Translations under genes and position numbers: made by a program
The notes under the pieces: generated by a model
What the model saw: only the letters and a program-made list of their open reading frames with translations
Databases searched by the model: none
Told to the model about the DNA's origin: nothing
Origin: Acetobacter oryzoeni
Lineage (GTDB): Bacteria > Pseudomonadota > Alphaproteobacteria > Acetobacterales > Acetobacteraceae
Direction: 5' to 3'
Assembly: GCF_004014775.2 (NCBI RefSeq)
Contig: NZ_CP042810.1
Coordinates: 1 to 64,000, forward strand
DNA: 64,000 nt
Part shown: positions 17,681 to 27,366 of the stretch, in pieces
How the letters are laid out: every line of letters starts with the position of its first letter
Numbering within the stretch: the first letter of the stretch is position 1

Positions 17681-17808
17681 CATCCCCTCATTTTCCGAAA
17701 GCTCTTTTTATTTAAAGGAAAATCTCACTCTCGTTATGAAAGAGTCTTGGAAGAACTCTACTTATAAGAACTTGGACTTAGCCTAAATTTTGTAAGGAAA
17801 GTGCAATT

Positions 17809-19113
17809 ATGGAGAAAGGGCAGGCGCTTTCCGTGAAAGAAAAGATAGCCTATGGCTGTGGTGATGCTGCCTCCAACATGATGTGGGGCATGACGTCATC
17901 CTATCTGATGTATTATTACACAGATATCTACGGCCTGCCGCTGGTTGCTGTCTCATGGATACTGCTGGTGGCCCGTGTTGTGGATGCTTTCTGCGATCCG
18001 ACCATCGGCTATGTTGTTGACCGTATCGGCGGGCTGATTGTGCCACGCCTGATCCGCTTCCTTGCCATTCCCTTCGGTATAACAGGTTTTCTGTGCTTTC
18101 TGGCTCTACCGCTTTCGCCTGCGGGGAAAGTTGTGTGGGCTGGAGCAACCTATATCGTGTTTGGTGCCATCTATTCGTGCATCAATACGCCATATGGTGC
18201 GCTGGCCGTCATGATGAGCCGCTCTGCCTCACAGCGCGTTGGTCTCAATGCATTCCGCATGATGGGCTGTCAGGCCGGATCGCTGCTTGTCGCGCTGCTG
18301 ACCATTCCCGCCATCACCTGGCTGGGTGGAGGCGAAAGCGCAGCGCAGCACCGATATGGCATGGCAGTTTATGTGCTGGCTCTGTCGGTTTTCGGCACTT
18401 TCCTGTGGCTGTGTGTGGCACGTGGCTGCGCCGTAAGGTATCCGCCAGCACCCGTTCGACAGGTTCTTGTGAGCACGCTGCGCCATCTTCTGGGAAACCG
18501 GCGATGGGTGCTGAGCAATCTGCTCGCATTTTTCTATTTCGTGGGGCAGGCGGCTCTGTTCGGGTTTGCTCTGTATTATGCCCGCATTGTTCTTGGCGGC
18601 ACGGAGCAACTGGGCGCCAATATCATTACTTTTGTCACTGTTCTGCTGTTTGCGGGCGTGCCCGCGTGCCTACCGCTTGCCAGACATATGGGAACAGTTG
18701 GCGCCGGGATTATATGCCTGATCGTGCAGGGCATAGCCTATCTGACGATGGCTGTGGCGGGTGCGTCCATGACGGGCTTTTTCCTATCTATAGCGCTTCT
18801 GGCGCTGGCTCAGGGCGTAATGTCTCCGCTGTATTATACCTTGCTGGCGGAAGCCGTGGATGATGGGGATCCGCGAACATCGACCGGATCTGCTGGTCTG
18901 GCATATTCGATCAATACCTGGGTTACGAAGTTGGCGATGGGGCTGACCGGCTTTGTTCTGGCGCAGTTCCTGTCACAAGGTCATTACGTTGAAGGAGGAA
19001 CCACACAATCACCAGACCTATCATTCTGGATTACGGCCGGATTTATCTGGCTCCCGCTGGGGGCCGTATGTCTACAAGTTTTCTGCCTTCTGGCATGGCC
19101 GGACAAGAAATAA
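17809..19113 (+). CDS. MFS transporter, glycoside-pentoside-hexuronide:cation symporter type
   Basis: A 434-residue, 12-TM transporter. The N-terminus SVKEKIAYGCGDAASNMMWGMTSSYLMYYYTDIYGLP is diagnostic of the GPH (MelB/XynP/YicJ) family, with CDPTIGYVVDR in the TM2-3 loop and NTPYGALAVMMSRSASQRVGLNAFRMMG further on. It would import a glycoside or uronide with Na+ or H+. It lies 128 bp after the ene-reductase on the same strand and may belong to that unit. The natural substrate is not deducible. Confidence 0.88.
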   Translation: MEKGQALSVKEKIAYGCGDAASNMMWGMTSSYLMYYYTDIYGLPLVAVSWILLVARVVDAFCDPTIGYVVDRIGGLIVPRLIRFLAIPFGITGFLCFLALPLSPAGKVVWAGATYIVFGAIYSCINTPYGALAVMMSRSASQRVGLNAFRMMGCQAGSLLVALLTIPAITWLGGGESAAQHRYGMAVYVLALSVFGTFLWLCVARGCAVRYPPAPVRQVLVSTLRHLLGNRRWVLSNLLAFFYFVGQAALFGFALYYARIVLGGTEQLGANIITFVTVLLFAGVPACLPLARHMGTVGAGIICLIVQGIAYLTMAVAGASMTGFFLSIALLALAQGVMSPLYYTLLAEAVDDGDPRTSTGSAGLAYSINTWVTKLAMGLTGFVLAQFLSQGHYVEGGTTQSPDLSFWITAGFIWLPLGAVCLQVFCLLAWPDKK

Positions 19114-19165
19114 ACATACTGCCGATGTTGTAATTGAAAGAGCAATGTATCTTGCTAGGTTGTTA

Positions 19166-19319
19166 GAGCGTGTCGTCAGTTATCCGATCTTACTAGCTCT
19201 CACTCAAACCATATTATCGCATTCCCATCTCTCCCGATCCCAAAAAACAGGGAGGAAAGACCAGAGGTCAAGTGGGAGTACAAGCGTTACTCAGCCATGT
19301 ACCAACTGACGAAACGCTC
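19166..19319. mobile_element. 154-bp MITE derived from an IS427-like IS5-family element
   Basis: Bounded by 16-bp inverted repeats (GAGCGTGTCGTCAGTT at 19166-19181; AACTGACGAAACGCTC at 19304-19319, one mismatch) and flanked by TA on both sides (19164-19165, 19320-19321). The right two-thirds is similar to the reverse complement of the IS end at 46594-46715, including the first codons of its transposase (ACTCAAACCATATTATCGCA), so this is an internally deleted IS. Confidence 0.8.
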
Positions 19320-19370
19320 TAGAGAATCTGCAAAATATCTATCATTACACATTGAGTATTTATTATTTAC

Positions 19371-20891
19371 TCAGGTTATATTCTGTTTCATCTTTGACTG
19401 CATCAGTGTAAAGACAGTAATTGATGATCCTAATGCGAAAATTGATGCCACAAGAAGTGCTACGGCAAAACCATAAGAGAAAGCATGATGTGCATGCTGA
19501 ATGGCGATTTCTTGATTGGAACCCTCTAAACCGGAAATAGCACTGGGTAGATCACCGGCAACGATGGCATCGGCGAAGTCTGATGGATGATGGCAACCAG
19601 TGCCACATCCAAAGGCGGCAACCCATTTCCTTACCATTGTTGCGAGTATGCCGCTAAGCATGGCAAAACCAAGCAAAATCCCGGAAAATCGTGAAGTCGT
19701 ACTGATCCCTGACGCCATGCCAGATCGTTCTTTTGGCACAACACTCATGATAGCTTTTTGTGTTTCCCCATTGAGAAGGCCGCCCCCACTTCCAATGACG
19801 ACCATGCCAGCCATAACAATGATCCATGATCCGACATATGCTCCCCATGCTGTTATTCCATTGCCAATGGCGACGCATGACAGACCACCGGCTAGAATAC
19901 CGCTCGAAGAGATATGGCGTTCCAGAAGACGTCCAATATGTGGGAAAATCAACATTGCCAGGGCAAAAGGCAACATGGCGAAGCCGGCCTGAAGTGCTGA
20001 GCGGCCTAAGCCGTTTTGGAGAAATAGCGGAAGCATTGAGGCCATAACCTGAGCGGATGCTGCATAAGCAAACATCGCCCAGACAGCTCCCAGAAAACGG
20101 GGATTGGAGAATAGGCCAAGATCTAACATCGGACGTGATTGGGCACGTTCAGATGCTATGAAAATGCCTAAGGAGATACTTCCTCCAATAAAACCATTCA
20201 GGGCGTTCCATGAGGTCCAGCCGCTTGCCTGACCGTTAATCATTCCCCACGTCAGACCGAACATGAATGCAGCAAAAAATATAATCCCGGCCGGATCCAG
20301 TCTTCGGGCATCAGTATCACGTGATTCTTTGACCAGAATAAAGACTGCGCCAGCAAGTAGGACGCAGATTGGAATATTGATATAAAACGCCCACCGCCAA
20401 CCGAGCGCATAGGCAATAATACCACCAATAATAGGAGCAAGAACCATGGTAAGGCCCATGATACTTCCCCAAATGGCCCATGCGCGGTTCCGTTCATCTG
20501 GATTATGAAAAGTATGCCCGATGATCGCTAAAGCAGGTGCTAACAAAAACGCAGCACTTACGCCCTGTAAAGCACGGGCCAGATATAGTGCTGTGGCAGA
20601 CGGGGCGGCTCCGCAAAACAACGAGGTAAGGGCAAATGTCGTAATTCCAATCAGATAGATGCGACGGCGTCCATACCGATCTGCAATGGCTCCAGCGGGC
20701 AACAGGAGAGATGCGAAGCACAGAACATATGTGCTGATAACCCATTCAATATCCGCGAAACTTGCACGAAACTCGCGAGCGATGGTTGGCAGGATGATTG
20801 CCACCACATTGGTATCAAGCACAGTCATGGCACAGCCAGTTGAAGCCGCCAGAAGGACAAATAACGGATTGGTTACGCGCGAGGATGTCAT
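19371..20891 (-). CDS. MFS multidrug transporter, DHA2 (EmrB/QacA) family
   Basis: A 506-residue protein with about 14 hydrophobic segments. TVLDTNVVAIILPTIAREF in TM1 and ADRYGRRRIYLIG (motif A) are DHA2 hallmarks, with motif C in TM5. The ATG at 20891 follows GAGGA. It is a proton-coupled exporter of drugs or toxic metabolites. It is divergent from a LysR gene, and the intervening 203 bp contain a palindrome likely bound by that regulator. Confidence 0.9.
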   Translation of the reverse strand: MTSSRVTNPLFVLLAASTGCAMTVLDTNVVAIILPTIAREFRASFADIEWVISTYVLCFASLLLPAGAIADRYGRRRIYLIGITTFALTSLFCGAAPSATALYLARALQGVSAAFLLAPALAIIGHTFHNPDERNRAWAIWGSIMGLTMVLAPIIGGIIAYALGWRWAFYINIPICVLLAGAVFILVKESRDTDARRLDPAGIIFFAAFMFGLTWGMINGQASGWTSWNALNGFIGGSISLGIFIASERAQSRPMLDLGLFSNPRFLGAVWAMFAYAASAQVMASMLPLFLQNGLGRSALQAGFAMLPFALAMLIFPHIGRLLERHISSSGILAGGLSCVAIGNGITAWGAYVGSWIIVMAGMVVIGSGGGLLNGETQKAIMSVVPKERSGMASGISTTSRFSGILLGFAMLSGILATMVRKWVAAFGCGTGCHHPSDFADAIVAGDLPSAISGLEGSNQEIAIQHAHHAFSYGFAVALLVASIFALGSSITVFTLMQSKMKQNIT

Positions 20892-21051
20892 CGGTGTCCT
20901 CACCGCTTCACGATAGTATTAGAAATTCCGATAATCAGTTCATCATGATTGGCTTGAAAGAGTTGTGTCATGGCGATGTTCCGTTGCAGAGCGCGTTAGT
21001 CTGTAACGCTACGTCATGCCTTGGTTCTCGTCATTGGTGGTTATTTTCGTT

Positions 21052-21074
21052 ATTATTAGGTTTTGCCTAATAAT
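21052..21074. promoter_or_regulatory. LysR-type binding palindrome
   Basis: ATTATTAGG-TTTTG-CCTAATAAT, a perfect 9-bp inverted repeat, 20 bp upstream of the LysR start and in the divergent promoter region with the DHA2 transporter. Confidence 0.65.
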
Positions 21075-21094
21075 GCGGGGAGGGGGATAGAGGA

Positions 21095-21973
21095 ATGGAA
21101 CTGAGACATCTCCGCTATTTTGTGGTCTTGGCGGAAGAACTTCATTTTACACGGGCGGCAGAACGGCTGAATATTTCCCCGCCCACTCTGACTGTGCAGA
21201 TACAGGAAATTGAGCGCACATTATCAGCTCAACTTCTCAACCGAACAAAGCGTTCTGTGACGCTTACATCTGCGGGAGAGGTTTTCCTTTCTGAAGCACG
21301 GCGCGTGCTCAAACAATTTGCAACAGCCGAGAACGCCGGTCGTCGTGCTGGGCGCGGTGAATTGGGTCGGATAGAGATTGGTTATGTTGCGTCAGCTGCG
21401 TATACGGGGATACTGCAAGACCAGATGAACCAATTTACGCAGAGTTATCCAGACGTGCTTTTAAAAGTGCGTGAATTCCCCATGGATAAACTGCCTCAAC
21501 TGGTTGCGGACGGTGACGTAGATATCGGTTTTGTAAGGCTGCCTATGGCGATGCCACAGCTATTGAGTCACCATGTGTTGATCCGCGATCACTTTTGCCT
21601 GGCACTTTCCGTGATTCCTGGTGTCGAAGAAAAGTCGGAAGGCCCGGTTACGCCGCACGAAATTGCCAACGCATCTTTTATATTGCCCGAGCAGGCTTTC
21701 GGCACATTCCAGGTCGCAAGTCGAGGTGGATTTACGCCCCGTATTGTTTCTACGCCAGGGAGCTTACTGGCTGTGTTGACACAGGTCTCAATTGGCAATG
21801 GTATTTCGGTTATTCCCAGTGCTTTACGAAGTGTTGTCAATTTGCCGGGCGTTGTTTTCCGCGATATTGCGGGAGAACCAATCGTTTCAGAAATTGCCGC
21901 CATTTTTCGCTCAGATGAGGTTGCACCAGCCGTACGTCATCTGATTTCTCAGATTCAAACAACAATAGCCTGA
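21095..21973 (+). CDS. LysR-family transcriptional regulator
   Basis: A 292-residue LTTR. MELRHLRYFVVLAEELHFTRAAERLNISPPTLTVQIQEIE forms the winged HTH (~1-60); the periplasmic-binding-like effector domain spans ~90-290 (IEIGYVASAAYTGIL). It is divergent from the DHA2 exporter, its probable target. Its stop lies 3 nt from the stop of the convergent hydrolase gene, so the two transcripts may interfere. Confidence 0.92.
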   Translation: MELRHLRYFVVLAEELHFTRAAERLNISPPTLTVQIQEIERTLSAQLLNRTKRSVTLTSAGEVFLSEARRVLKQFATAENAGRRAGRGELGRIEIGYVASAAYTGILQDQMNQFTQSYPDVLLKVREFPMDKLPQLVADGDVDIGFVRLPMAMPQLLSHHVLIRDHFCLALSVIPGVEEKSEGPVTPHEIANASFILPEQAFGTFQVASRGGFTPRIVSTPGSLLAVLTQVSIGNGISVIPSALRSVVNLPGVVFRDIAGEPIVSEIAAIFRSDEVAPAVRHLISQIQTTIA

Positions 21974-21976
21974 AGA

Positions 21977-22807
21977 TTATCGGGATTTGGCATCCAGCCA
22001 CGCACTGACTTTGTCGACGACATCATTTTCAATGCCAAAATACCCATGAGGTGTTAAGGAGCCACAATTCTTTTTTGATTTTGTTATTCCACCAGAAACC
22101 ATGAACACGCGCACTTCAGGGCTTGCTGTCATGGCGGAAGCAATCTGTTGCGCGGCTTGAGGCAGTGCGACATCGCATCGATCATCTTGGTTGGCCACAA
22201 TAAGAACAGGTACTGTCACTTTTTGCGGGGTTGCACTAAAAACAGTTTCCTTGCTGCCTCCCATGACTGATACAGATTCACTGAGCATGACACCTGCAAT
22301 AGTTCCTGAAGCTGCATGCGCGGCACCGTTTACGGCAGCGATTGCGCCTTGGCTGGTTCCAAAAAGAAACACAGGGACTGTTGCCTCTTCATGTGCAAAA
22401 GCAATGATACTTTGGATCAGTCCTGCATAGGTCGCGGAACTGCGCTGTCCTCTTAGATTAATATGATTGATTGTATCTGGAATAATGACTGCGTAACCTT
22501 GTCTGTTCCATAGCCGGCGTGTTCTGACAACAAAGTTATGATCGTGTCGAATTGCGCCATTTTTCCCAAGGCCAATATCACCAGAACCGCCAGGAAACAT
22601 GATGATTGTTCCTCGGTGGGTTGCCGGGATGCAAAAGAGCACTCTTACGTAACCACCTCCTTTAAAAGGTATGCTGTAAACCTGTTTATTTATATCAGAA
22701 CGTATGGTGCTGACAGCGTGTGACTGCTCAGGACGAGCATAAGCTGTCGTGCAAGGTATTATTAAAAAAATAATTGATACTAAAAAGACATATAAATATT
22801 CAAGCAT
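21977..22807 (-). CDS. Secreted alpha/beta-hydrolase-like protein
   Basis: A 276-residue protein with an N-terminal signal peptide (LYVFLVSIIFLIIPCTTAYA, cleavage probably after AYA). The mature part has a lipase-like oxyanion stretch MFPGGSG, a nucleophile elbow GTSQGA (Ser ~148), an acid-bearing strand VANQDDRCDV and a late His (THGY-like, LTPHGYFG). This is a dienelactone-hydrolase/prolyl-oligopeptidase-like fold without close identity. It is periplasmic or extracellular, and the substrate is unknown. Confidence 0.78.
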   Translation of the reverse strand: MLEYLYVFLVSIIFLIIPCTTAYARPEQSHAVSTIRSDINKQVYSIPFKGGGYVRVLFCIPATHRGTIIMFPGGSGDIGLGKNGAIRHDHNFVVRTRRLWNRQGYAVIIPDTINHINLRGQRSSATYAGLIQSIIAFAHEEATVPVFLFGTSQGAIAAVNGAAHAASGTIAGVMLSESVSVMGGSKETVFSATPQKVTVPVLIVANQDDRCDVALPQAAQQIASAMTASPEVRVFMVSGGITKSKKNCGSLTPHGYFGIENDVVDKVSAWLDAKSR

Positions 22808-22979
22808 TGCTCAGCCACAACGGAATAAGTTTCTTCATTTTTTTACTTGTTCTAAAACAGATTTGCCACAAGGCAATAAAGTCTGAACTTGCGTGTTGTG
22901 TACAATGCTATGAGTTAAATCGCAGTAATGTGGAGACAATTGTTCTCACAGATAAGCGGCTGCGCTATGCATTGCATGG

Positions 22980-23006
22980 ATTGTATGGGATGTAGTGCAA
23001 TACAAT
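22980..23006. promoter_or_regulatory. Inverted repeat in the mocR leader
   Basis: ATTGTAT (22980-22986) and ATACAAT (23000-23006), separated by 13 nt, lie 29 bp upstream of the mocR start. The same heptamer recurs in the leader of the Nit1C operon (24582-24684). Confidence 0.6.
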
Positions 23007-23034
23007 CTTGTCGAATATATGGAAGCCGCCACGC

Positions 23035-24438
23035 ATGTCAGCCTATCCTTATCTGGCTCACTGGAAAGAAGAAATCAGTCAAAGCCCGAATGCCATTTAC
23101 CTGACACTTGCTGATGCCTTGGCTCTTTCCATCCGGAGAGGTGATTTGCGGGAAGGGGATAAACTTCCCCCGCAAAGAACGATTGCAGATTATCTTGGTA
23201 CCAACCTGACAACTGTAACGCGTGCATTTACCGAGGCAAGGCGTCGTGGTCTCATTGATGCAACCGTAGGGCGGGGAACCTTTGTGCGCGTCGGTGCCGG
23301 TGAAAGCCATTGGCGCCATACCGGACCTGCGGTGGTTGATCTTACCATGAATCTGCCGCCTATTCCTCAGGATCCACCGCTCCAGCGTATTATTCAGAGT
23401 GATATCTCCGCTATCTTGAAGCAGCAGGATTTGAATAGTCTCATGTCCTACAGGGTAACTGGGGGCACGATTGAGGAGCGTCATCTTGGCGCAAAATGGA
23501 TAGCACCTGTTATCGGTCATCGGCGCATAGAAGAAGTTCTGGTTTCTCCCGGTGCGCAAAGCGCATTAGCAGCAATTGTCAGCACGCATACCCAACCAGG
23601 AGACGTGATTGTAACGGACCGTATTGCCTACCCAGGGATCCGAACCATTGCAGCGCAATTTGATCTTATTCTGGTTGGTGTAGACAGTGATGCTGAAGGC
23701 ATGATGCCAGATCAGCTAGACCGAGTGTGTTCGCAACATCATCCACGACTACTCTACTGTATTCCCACCATTCATAATCCCACTACAGCGACAATGTCAC
23801 TGCAAAGGCGCAAGGATATTCTCGCAGTGGCGCAGCGTCATCATGTGCACATTGCCGAAGACGATCCTTACAGCCTGTTGATGGATGAGCCACTGCCAGC
23901 GTTGGCAGCTCTGGATCATAGTCGGGTCAGTTATATTGCTACGCTTGCCAAAACATTGAGCCCAGGCCTGCGCACAGCCTACGTCGCCTTGCCGAATGCA
24001 GATATGACCCGGCGTGTGACAGCTGCCATTCGGGCGATCGCTCTGACAAATGCAGGTTTATTGAGCGCGCTTACTGCGCGGTGGATGCAAACGGGACAAG
24101 CGGAAACGATTCTTCATGCCATCCGCAAAGAACTTCGTCTGCGGCAATCCATTGCGCGAAAGGTTCTAGGGGAAGGACACTGCATGAATCCGAACGGTCC
24201 ACATGTCTGGCTGAAATTGCCTGACTGGTGGGGCAGTGCGGACTTTGTCGCTTATGCACGCCGACGTGGTCTTGCTCTGGTCCCCAGCACAGTTTTTACA
24301 ATCAGCGGTGAGCCACCACAGCGCGCGCGTATCGCGCTTGGCAGCGCACCAGATGCAGCAAGTCTTGAAGAATCTTTAAATGGTGTGGTGTCCGTTCTTC
24401 AGCATAAGCGTTCTCCCGGTTTCGCCGATATTGTATGA
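23035..24438 (+). CDS. MocR-family regulator (GntR HTH fused to aminotransferase domain)
   Basis: A 467-residue PLP-dependent regulator. GntR winged helix at ~12-85 (LADALALSIRRGDLREGDKLPPQRTIADYLGTNLTTVTRAFTEARRRGLI) is linked to a class I aminotransferase-like domain (~110-460) with LSPGAQSAL, the Asp-bearing EDDPYS and the PLP lysine in IATLAKTLSPGLR (~310). The ATG at 23035 follows GGAAG. It immediately precedes the nitrilase operon with shared operator-like motifs, so it likely controls that cluster. Confidence 0.9.
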   Translation: MSAYPYLAHWKEEISQSPNAIYLTLADALALSIRRGDLREGDKLPPQRTIADYLGTNLTTVTRAFTEARRRGLIDATVGRGTFVRVGAGESHWRHTGPAVVDLTMNLPPIPQDPPLQRIIQSDISAILKQQDLNSLMSYRVTGGTIEERHLGAKWIAPVIGHRRIEEVLVSPGAQSALAAIVSTHTQPGDVIVTDRIAYPGIRTIAAQFDLILVGVDSDAEGMMPDQLDRVCSQHHPRLLYCIPTIHNPTTATMSLQRRKDILAVAQRHHVHIAEDDPYSLLMDEPLPALAALDHSRVSYIATLAKTLSPGLRTAYVALPNADMTRRVTAAIRAIALTNAGLLSALTARWMQTGQAETILHAIRKELRLRQSIARKVLGEGHCMNPNGPHVWLKLPDWWGSADFVAYARRRGLALVPSTVFTISGEPPQRARIALGSAPDAASLEESLNGVVSVLQHKRSPGFADIV

Positions 24439-24455
24439 CATGGTTTTGGGTTTGG

Positions 24456-24487
24456 GACTCAACGGACTCATTTGAGTTCGTTGAGTC
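24456..24487 (+). terminator. Long hairpin after mocR (probable terminator)
   Basis: GACTCAACGGACTC (24456-24469) and GAGTTCGTTGAGTC (24474-24487) form a 14-bp stem (one G-T pair) with a 4-nt loop, starting 18 bp after the mocR stop. There is no good T-run, so it may be a processing or attenuation structure instead. Confidence 0.5.
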
Positions 24488-24581
24488 TCGCCTGAATGTC
24501 CGAAAAACAAAAAAGTGCATCATTCACGAATGCGTGATTAAAAAATGACGATAAAACAGATAGTTATGCGCGTCATTTGGA

Positions 24582-24684
24582 ATTGTATGTCTTGAATATT
24601 ATTTTTGTATGTTTCTGTATGTCTTTGTAAGACAATAAACTGTTAAACTTGTTTTATTTGTACTTATTTCTAAGTACATACAAT
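24582..24684. promoter_or_regulatory. Leader of the Nit1C operon with repeated ATTGTATG-type motifs
   Basis: The AT-rich leader holds ATTGTATG (24582-24589), TTGTATGT (24605-24612), CTGTATGT (24615-24622) and the inverse CATACAAT (24677-24684). The half-site matches the mocR leader palindrome, making these candidate MocR sites. I could not place the -35/-10 boxes confidently. Confidence 0.5.
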
Positions 24685-24778
24685 ATTTTGTCATTTGGTT
24701 ATCCCGTGCCACGTTCACTTCGGCACAGCGGTCAGTTCCGGTTTCTGGCTGGAGATCGCATCACACGGGAGAGATATC

Positions 24779-25261
24779 ATGCCAAAAGTCGAACATGCAC
24801 CATATCAGGATGGTGATTGCTTCGTTAATTATGAAAACAAGGTTTTTGAAGACGTCAAAGCCAAACCAGGCGAAAAAGCTCTTATTACTTTTCATACCGT
24901 CGCCAATGAAGGTTCGGTTGGGTTTGTAAATCTGCTTCAGGCCACACGTCTGATCCGCAAAGGCTTTGAAACATCCGTTCTGCTGTACGGACCAGGTGTT
25001 ACTCTTGGCGTGCAGCGCGGTTTCCCACGTCTGGGTGATGAAGCCTTTCCAGGGCACATGAACTGCAACAAGCAGATTTCAAAAATTATTGAAGAGGGCG
25101 GCAAAGTCTATGCCTGCCGTTTCGCGCTTCAGGCGCTCTACGGATACGGTGAGCAGAACCTGATCCCAGGCATCACGCCGATCAATCCGCAAGACGTGCT
25201 CGACATTATCCTCCTTGCGCGTCGTGACAACGCTTTCATCCTCAATACCTGGACTCTCTAA
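24779..25261 (+). CDS. MSMEG_0572/Sll0783-family nitrogen starvation response protein
   Basis: A 160-residue first gene of the Nit1C operon. [58 protein letters not shown] matches the Sll0783-type family, whose Synechocystis member is linked to nitrogen starvation. The fold is DsrE-like. It contains conserved Cys in MNCNKQI and [12 protein letters not shown]. The ATG at 24779 is preceded by GGGAGAG; an upstream in-frame start adds 28 unrelated residues. The biochemical role is not established. Confidence 0.88.
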   Translation: MPKVEHAPYQDGDCFVNYENKVFEDVKAKPGEKALITFHTVANEGSVGFVNLLQATRLIRKGFETSVLLYGPGVTLGVQRGFPRLGDEAFPGHMNCNKQISKIIEEGGKVYACRFALQALYGYGEQNLIPGITPINPQDVLDIILLARRDNAFILNTWTL

Positions 25262-25285
25262 AGGCCAAAGGAAGGACCGCAAGCC

Positions 25286-26260
25286 ATGTCACGTATCGTT
25301 CGCGCTGCTGCCATCCAGATCAGTCCCGTCCTCGGCGATGACGGTTTGGGGACAGCCCGGAAAGTCTGTCAGGCCATCCGTGAAGCCGCCGAAAAAGGTG
25401 TGAAGCTGGCGGTCTTTCCTGAAACCTTCGTGCCCTATTACCCCTATTTCTCGTTCATCCAGCCAGCTTTCCGTTTCGGCGGCGAACATCTGGAACTTTA
25501 TGAACGCGCCGTCATCATTCCTGGTCCGGTGACGGACATGGTGGCCGAAACCGCACGTGATACCGGCATGGTCGTCGTGCTGGGTGTGAATGAGCGGGAT
25601 TTTGGCACACTCTATAACACGCAGATCGTCTTCGACGCGACAGGTGAGATCCTTCTCAAGCGTCGCAAGATCACCCCAACTTATCATGAGCGCATGGTCT
25701 GGGGGCAGGGTGACGGGTCAGGGCTCAAAGTGGTGGAAAGTGCCGCTGGCCGCATCGGGGCATTGGCCTGCTGGGAGCATTACAATCCCTTGGCGCGCTA
25801 CGCGCTGATGACCCAGCATGAAGAAATCCACTGCGCCCAGTTTCCCGGTTCACTGGTGGGGCAGATCTTCGCCGATCAGATGGAAGTCACCATCCGTCAT
25901 CACGCTCTGGAATCCGGCTGTTTCGTTGTGAATGCCACGGGTTGGCTGAAGGAAGATCAGATCAAGGATATTGCGCGAGACCCTGCACTTGAAGGGCCGC
26001 TGCGAGGAGGCTGCTTTACCGCCATCGTCTCTCCCGAAGGTAAGCTTCTGGCCCCGCCTTTGACGGAAGGTGAGGGGATGGTGATTGCCGATCTTGATTT
26101 CGCTCTTATCACCAAGCGCAAACGGATGATGGACTCTGTAGGGCATTATGCACGGCCTGAACTGCTTAGTCTGCTTCAGGATCGGCGGCCTGCCCGTACC
26201 GTTCATTACGTTGGTGAAGCTGATCCGGTTTCCACATCTACAGATGAGGCTGCGTCATGA
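25286..26260 (+). CDS. Nitrilase, Nit1C cluster type (Sll0784-like)
   Basis: A 324-residue carbon-nitrogen hydrolase with the catalytic triad visible: Glu46 ([14 protein letters not shown]), Lys128 ([13 protein letters not shown]) and Cys162 ([15 protein letters not shown]). It hydrolyses a nitrile to a carboxylate and ammonia; the cluster has been linked in other bacteria to use of cyanide as nitrogen source. It starts 24 nt after the Sll0783-like gene, and its stop overlaps the next start (ATGA). Confidence 0.93.
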   Translation: MSRIVRAAAIQISPVLGDDGLGTARKVCQAIREAAEKGVKLAVFPETFVPYYPYFSFIQPAFRFGGEHLELYERAVIIPGPVTDMVAETARDTGMVVVLGVNERDFGTLYNTQIVFDATGEILLKRRKITPTYHERMVWGQGDGSGLKVVESAAGRIGALACWEHYNPLARYALMTQHEEIHCAQFPGSLVGQIFADQMEVTIRHHALESGCFVVNATGWLKEDQIKDIARDPALEGPLRGGCFTAIVSPEGKLLAPPLTEGEGMVIADLDFALITKRKRMMDSVGHYARPELLSLLQDRRPARTVHYVGEADPVSTSTDEAAS

Positions 26261-27366
26261 CCATTCCGACGCTCGGTACACTTTCTGGTCGCAAGCTCGT
26301 TACCGATCTCCAGTCCTTTGGACTGCAGATCGGCGAGCAGACCGGCGGCATTGCCCGCAAGGGAGGCGCTGGTCCTTCGGATCACAAGACGATCACCATT
26401 GCGGGCCAGACCGTCATGGTTCCGGTCTATACGTCTGGCGCGCAGCATTCACCGTTTCAGGCCAGCCCGCCAGATCAGCACGGGACCAGCATGCTGCTAC
26501 GCGATGGGCGGGCAGTAGGTACGATCCATTTCCCGGCTGCCCCGCGCTTTTACGGGCTGAGCACGGCAGACGGTATTCCCTACTGGAAGATCGCGCTACT
26601 GCATGGCCGTGACACGCTGGCGACCACGGTGCACCAGACCTGCATCCGCTATGCAGACCGGCGCACATCCTGCCAGTTTTGCGCCATTGGCCAATCGCTG
26701 GAGGCGGACCGGACGATCGCTTACAAGACACCGGCGCAGCTTGCCGAAGTTGCCAAAGCTGCTGTGGAACTGGACGGCGTGCGCGACATGGTGCTGACGA
26801 CCGGCACGCCCAATGTGGTTGATCGGGGTGCTGCCGTGCTGGCGGAGTCAGCCCGTGCCATCAAGGCGGCGGTGGATCTGCCGCTTCAGATTCAGTGCGA
26901 GCCGCCACGTGATCACGGCTGGTTCCAGCGTTTGCGGGAAGCCGGAGCCGATAGTCTGGGTATGCATCTCGAAGCCGCCACGCAGGCAGTGCGTGAGAAG
27001 ATCATGCCGGGTAAGGCCACGGTCAGCGTCGATCGCTACATGGACGCTTTCGCCAGCGCCGTGCCGATCTTCGGTCGTGGGCAGGTCAATACCTACATTC
27101 TGGCCGGTCTTGGCGACAGCCCCGAGGACATTCTTGCTCTCGCCGAGCGTCTGATTGCGCTCGGGGTCTATCCCTTCGTGGTGCCGTTTGTGCCCATTTC
27201 CGGCACCCCACTGGAAAATCATGTCCCGCCTTCAGCCGAGTTTATGAAATCCGTGCTGGCACCGCTTGGGCGGATGCTCCGGGAAGCGAACATGAAATCC
27301 ACCGATATCCGGGCCGGGTGTGGACGTTGTGGCGCCTGTTCCTCGCTTTCGGCGTACGAACAATGA
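26257..27366 (+). CDS. MSMEG_0568-family radical SAM protein
   Basis: A 369-residue radical SAM enzyme. The cluster-binding cysteines are Cys129, Cys139 and Cys142 in [14 protein letters not shown], i.e. CX9CX2C rather than the canonical CX3CX2C. A second Cys group (355, 358, 361; AGCGRCGAC) at the C-terminus could bind another Fe-S centre. A TIM-barrel-like middle region contains [28 protein letters not shown]. It overlaps the nitrilase by 4 nt and the acetyltransferase by 4 nt. Reaction unknown; it may build the nitrilase substrate or a cofactor. Confidence 0.9.
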   Translation: MTIPTLGTLSGRKLVTDLQSFGLQIGEQTGGIARKGGAGPSDHKTITIAGQTVMVPVYTSGAQHSPFQASPPDQHGTSMLLRDGRAVGTIHFPAAPRFYGLSTADGIPYWKIALLHGRDTLATTVHQTCIRYADRRTSCQFCAIGQSLEADRTIAYKTPAQLAEVAKAAVELDGVRDMVLTTGTPNVVDRGAAVLAESARAIKAAVDLPLQIQCEPPRDHGWFQRLREAGADSLGMHLEAATQAVREKIMPGKATVSVDRYMDAFASAVPIFGRGQVNTYILAGLGDSPEDILALAERLIALGVYPFVVPFVPISGTPLENHVPPSAEFMKSVLAPLGRMLREANMKSTDIRAGCGRCGACSSLSAYEQ

